Shown: positions 62,152 through 64,000 of the stretch, in pieces
Layout of the letters: each line of letters opens with the position of its first letter
Numbering within the stretch: the stretch's first letter is position 1
Source of the DNA: Occallatibacter riparius
GTDB lineage: Bacteria > Acidobacteriota > Terriglobia > Terriglobales > Acidobacteriaceae
Reading direction: 5' to 3'
Assembly: GCF_025264625.1 (NCBI RefSeq)
Contig: NZ_CP093313.1
Coordinates: 5,704,001 to 5,768,000 of the forward strand
Length of the DNA: 64,000 nt
Program-made: the position numbers and the translations under genes
Notes under the pieces: generated by a model
The model's database searches: none
The model's input: only the letters and a program-made list of their open reading frames with translations
Told to the model about the DNA's origin: nothing

Positions 62152-62356
62152 GGCAGTCGGCCCGGTCGTGAGGTCACCAGAAACCTAAGTGCCCCATTCA
62201 CCCGGGCCCCGGCATGGATGATTGCTTCGCGCGAGCGAAGTGTTCCTGCTCCCTCTGGAAATAGAGCACCGGATTCAGTCGACGGACATCTATGGCCTTC
62301 GGTCAGGGAAATGAACCATCAACCGCACGACAATGAGAATGGCTTATAGCTGAACC
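62152..62356 (+). pseudogene. Degenerate duplicate of the 5' part of the SUKH-like gene
   Basis: 62152-62230 matches 60307-60372 and 62234-62356 matches 60518-60642, so ~145 bases are deleted between them. A one-base deletion shifts the frame before DSVDGHLWPSV. The Trp codon TGG of NENGLW is TAG here. The match ends shortly after. Confidence 0.75.
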
Positions 62357-62537
62357 CAATGCGAGCGACAAGCAAATTGTTCAAACATCAATCTTTACAA
62401 TTTCTTTACAAGTCTCTCGCTCGCCCACATTGTGAAGCAACAGCCCACGTAGGCCTCACATCCCACCCGACAAAGGAATGGTCAGCATAGGGGTCCGGGG
62501 GTGCTGATTCAGATCCAAACAGGAGAGGGATACCGCT

Positions 62538-63125
62538 ATGAATCTGAATGCATACAGCCCGGAAATCATCATCGGCGCCTGCGTTGTGGTGCTCGTCGTC
62601 ATGCTGCTGATCGCGTGCGGCGTGCACCTCCAGCGCAGCCGTCGCCGAACTGAGGACTTGCGCCGCCATTTCGGACCCGTGTACGAGACGGCGCTGGCCT
62701 ACTACGGTTCGCGCCGGCGCGCCGAAGCCGCGCTGGAATCGCGGCTGCATCGCGCGGCGCGCTTCGATGTGCGACCGCTCTCGCCCACCCAGCGCGCCCG
62801 CTTCCTTTCGGAATGGGATACGGTTCAGGCCCGGTTCGTCGATCATCCGCGCGGAGCGGTCGTCGAAGCGGACGAGTTGATCAACGCAATCCTGGTGGCG
62901 CGCGGCTATCCAGGCACCACGTTCGAGCAGCGCTCGTCGGATCTCTCCGTGCACTACCCGCGCCTGATCGATTCCTATCGCCGCGCAAACTCCATTGCGA
63001 TCACGGCCGGAAAGAACGAAGCCACCACGGAAGAGCTGCGCACCGCAATGATCCACTATCGTGCGCTGTTTGAGGAACTGGTCCAGACCAAGACCATCGA
63101 AATGCGCCGCGCGGAAGCAGCGTAA
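62538..63125 (+). CDS. Conserved single-pass membrane protein of unknown function
   Basis: 195 residues; AGGAGAGG precedes the ATG. One N-terminal helix (IIIGACVVVLVVMLLIACGV, ~10-29) and a basic RSRRR stop-transfer. A helical cytoplasmic domain follows with RRHFGPVYETALAYYGSRRR, RPLSPTQRARFLSEWDTVQA, RFVDHPRGAVVEADELI and HYRALFEELVQTK. The same architecture occurs in actinobacterial and acidobacterial unknowns; no activity is established. Confidence 0.78.
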   Translation: MNLNAYSPEIIIGACVVVLVVMLLIACGVHLQRSRRRTEDLRRHFGPVYETALAYYGSRRRAEAALESRLHRAARFDVRPLSPTQRARFLSEWDTVQARFVDHPRGAVVEADELINAILVARGYPGTTFEQRSSDLSVHYPRLIDSYRRANSIAITAGKNEATTEELRTAMIHYRALFEELVQTKTIEMRRAEAA

Positions 63126-63272
63126 AGGCAGGGAATAGGAAGTAGGGAGTAGAAAGCTACCGAGAGCGCCATTTCTGCGAGCAGAACCGAAGACGAACGC
63201 AACGTAAAACGGATTGACCGGCGCTGTTTTGTTTGCTATTCCCTATTCCCTATTCGCTGTTCCCTGCCCTTC
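63126..63272. repeat. GGGAATAG / CTATTCCC inverted simple repeats
   Basis: GGCAGGGAATAGGAAGTAGG (63128 on) faces CTATTCCCTATTCCCTATTC (63237 on) and a final TGTTCCCTGCC, so the two ends can pair. The unit is the same as at 54335-54447. Confidence 0.6.
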
Positions 63273-64000
63273 TCACTTCTCCGGCGCGTAGTACCCTTCA
63301 GGCGCGGACACCGTCCAGTCTTTGTTGCCGGCGGTCACCGCAATCTTGTGGAATCCGCCGTCTTTGTCTTCCTTGTCCGGCGTGTAGGTCAGCAGATACT
63401 GGTTGCGCAGCTCCTCCGAAATGAGCTTGTAGATCGGTTCCAGATCTGACGTGTGCTTGGCCTCGTAGGCGTGGCCGCCTGTGCGGGTCGCGATCTCCTG
63501 CATGATCTTCTTGCCGTCGATGCCATTGCCGCTGGTGGGCTCGGGCTGCTTGCGATTGCCGCCACCACCTGGATAGCCGCCTCCGCCGCCCGGGTAGCCT
63601 CCGCCTCCGCCAGGATAGCCTCCGCCGCGATGGCTACCGGGATACTCCGCGAATCCGGATTTCTCCTGCTCGCCTTTGAAAAAAATGGTGTAGATGGACA
63701 GGCCCGCCTTGTCGGCTGCATCCACCGCGTCGTTCAGCGTTTCCTTGCTGCCACGGTCGCCGCCGTTTGAAAAGATCACCAGCACCTTGCGGCCCTTCTT
63801 GTCCTTCATGACTTCATCAGAAGCCAGGTAAATGGCATCGTAGAGCTGGTCGGTCGCGCGCCTGTTCGTGGTGGGAGTCCGCTCGTCCCCGGTGGTCTCC
63901 GGGCCGCCGCGATCATCGTGCCGCGTCCCGGTCGAACCCATATCCTCGATCTCCTGGTGAAGCTTGTCGCGCGATGCGGTGAAGTCCTCCAGCAGCTCCA
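63273..64000 (-). CDS. Acidobacterial VWFA-related domain protein, 5' end outside window
   Basis: The frame stays open to base 64000 (ELLEDFTASRDKLHQEIEDM precedes the first internal Met), so only the last 241 residues are seen. VLVIFSNGGDRGSKETLNDAVDAA and LSIYTIFFKG are the later strands of a von Willebrand A fold. ATRTGGHAYEAK and LRNQYLLTYTPDKEDKDGGFHKI are the usual C-terminal blocks of the acidobacterial VWFA-related family. A Gly-rich loop of repeated GYPGGGG units (about residues 108-128 of the visible part after the internal Met) interrupts it. Probably exported; role unknown. Confidence 0.85.
   Translation of the reverse strand, partial: ELLEDFTASRDKLHQEIEDMGSTGTRHDDRGGPETTGDERTPTTNRRATDQLYDAIYLASDEVMKDKKGRKVLVIFSNGGDRGSKETLNDAVDAADKAGLSIYTIFFKGEQEKSGFAEYPGSHRGGGYPGGGGGYPGGGGGYPGGGGNRKQPEPTSGNGIDGKKIMQEIATRTGGHAYEAKHTSDLEPIYKLISEELRNQYLLTYTPDKEDKDGGFHKIAVTAGNKDWTVSAPEGYYAPEK

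Overview
The window reads as a chromosomal segment of an Acidobacteriota bacterium (Terriglobia/Acidobacteriaceae-like). The basis is gene content, not a search: a PadR regulator beside an ADOP-type duplicated MacB-like permease, an acidobacterial VWFA-related protein, a FecR/DUF6600 surface protein, the GlgM-GlgE pair, an Omp85-TamB pair, and GC-rich coding DNA with dispersed short intergenic repeats. No rRNA, tRNA, CRISPR array, integrase or transposase was found.

Layout. 0-6 kb: an Omp85 protein (5' end outside the window) and TamB. 6-20.5 kb, mostly minus strand: an expanded lptC/A-lptB-rpoN-hpf-rapZ locus. A PAS-GGDEF-EAL protein sits between hpf and rapZ. A block with a DUF899 protein, an ECF sigma factor, an SDR and a dienelactone hydrolase sits between lptB and rpoN. 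20.7-31 kb: a YCF48-like secreted protein, uvrA, a CPBP protease, pyrE, an OmpA lipoprotein and uvrC, which carries palindromic repeats inserted in frame. 31-46 kb: a thioredoxin-like protein, a BON protein, a DUF1906 protein, an APC permease, glgM-glgE, padR-ADOP permease, a GNAT protein with a Thr/Pro repeat insert, and rsmA. 46-55.6 kb: a large secreted GH13 amylase, secreted or membrane unknowns, a TPR protein, a FecR protein and ruvC.

56-62.4 kb is the accessory region and the most unusual part. It holds two single-domain response regulators, two related small proteins (75 and 56 aa), a sigma-region-4-like protein, a secreted cysteine-containing protein and a SMI1/KNR4-like protein. Broken copies lie close by for the secreted, sigma-like and SMI1/KNR4-like genes. 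A motif built on CTAGGG-N4-CCC occurs about 70 bases upstream of both regulators, and as a full palindrome upstream of the 56-aa gene. The window closes with a conserved membrane protein and an incomplete VWFA-related protein.

Functional themes are outer-membrane biogenesis (Omp85, TamB, Lpt), global control (RpoN, HPF, RapZ, c-di-GMP), nucleotide excision repair and recombination (UvrA, UvrC, RuvC), and alpha-glucan metabolism (GlgM, GlgE, GH13). Coordinates and motifs were read by eye. Family assignments come from recognised motifs and none was tested by a database search.
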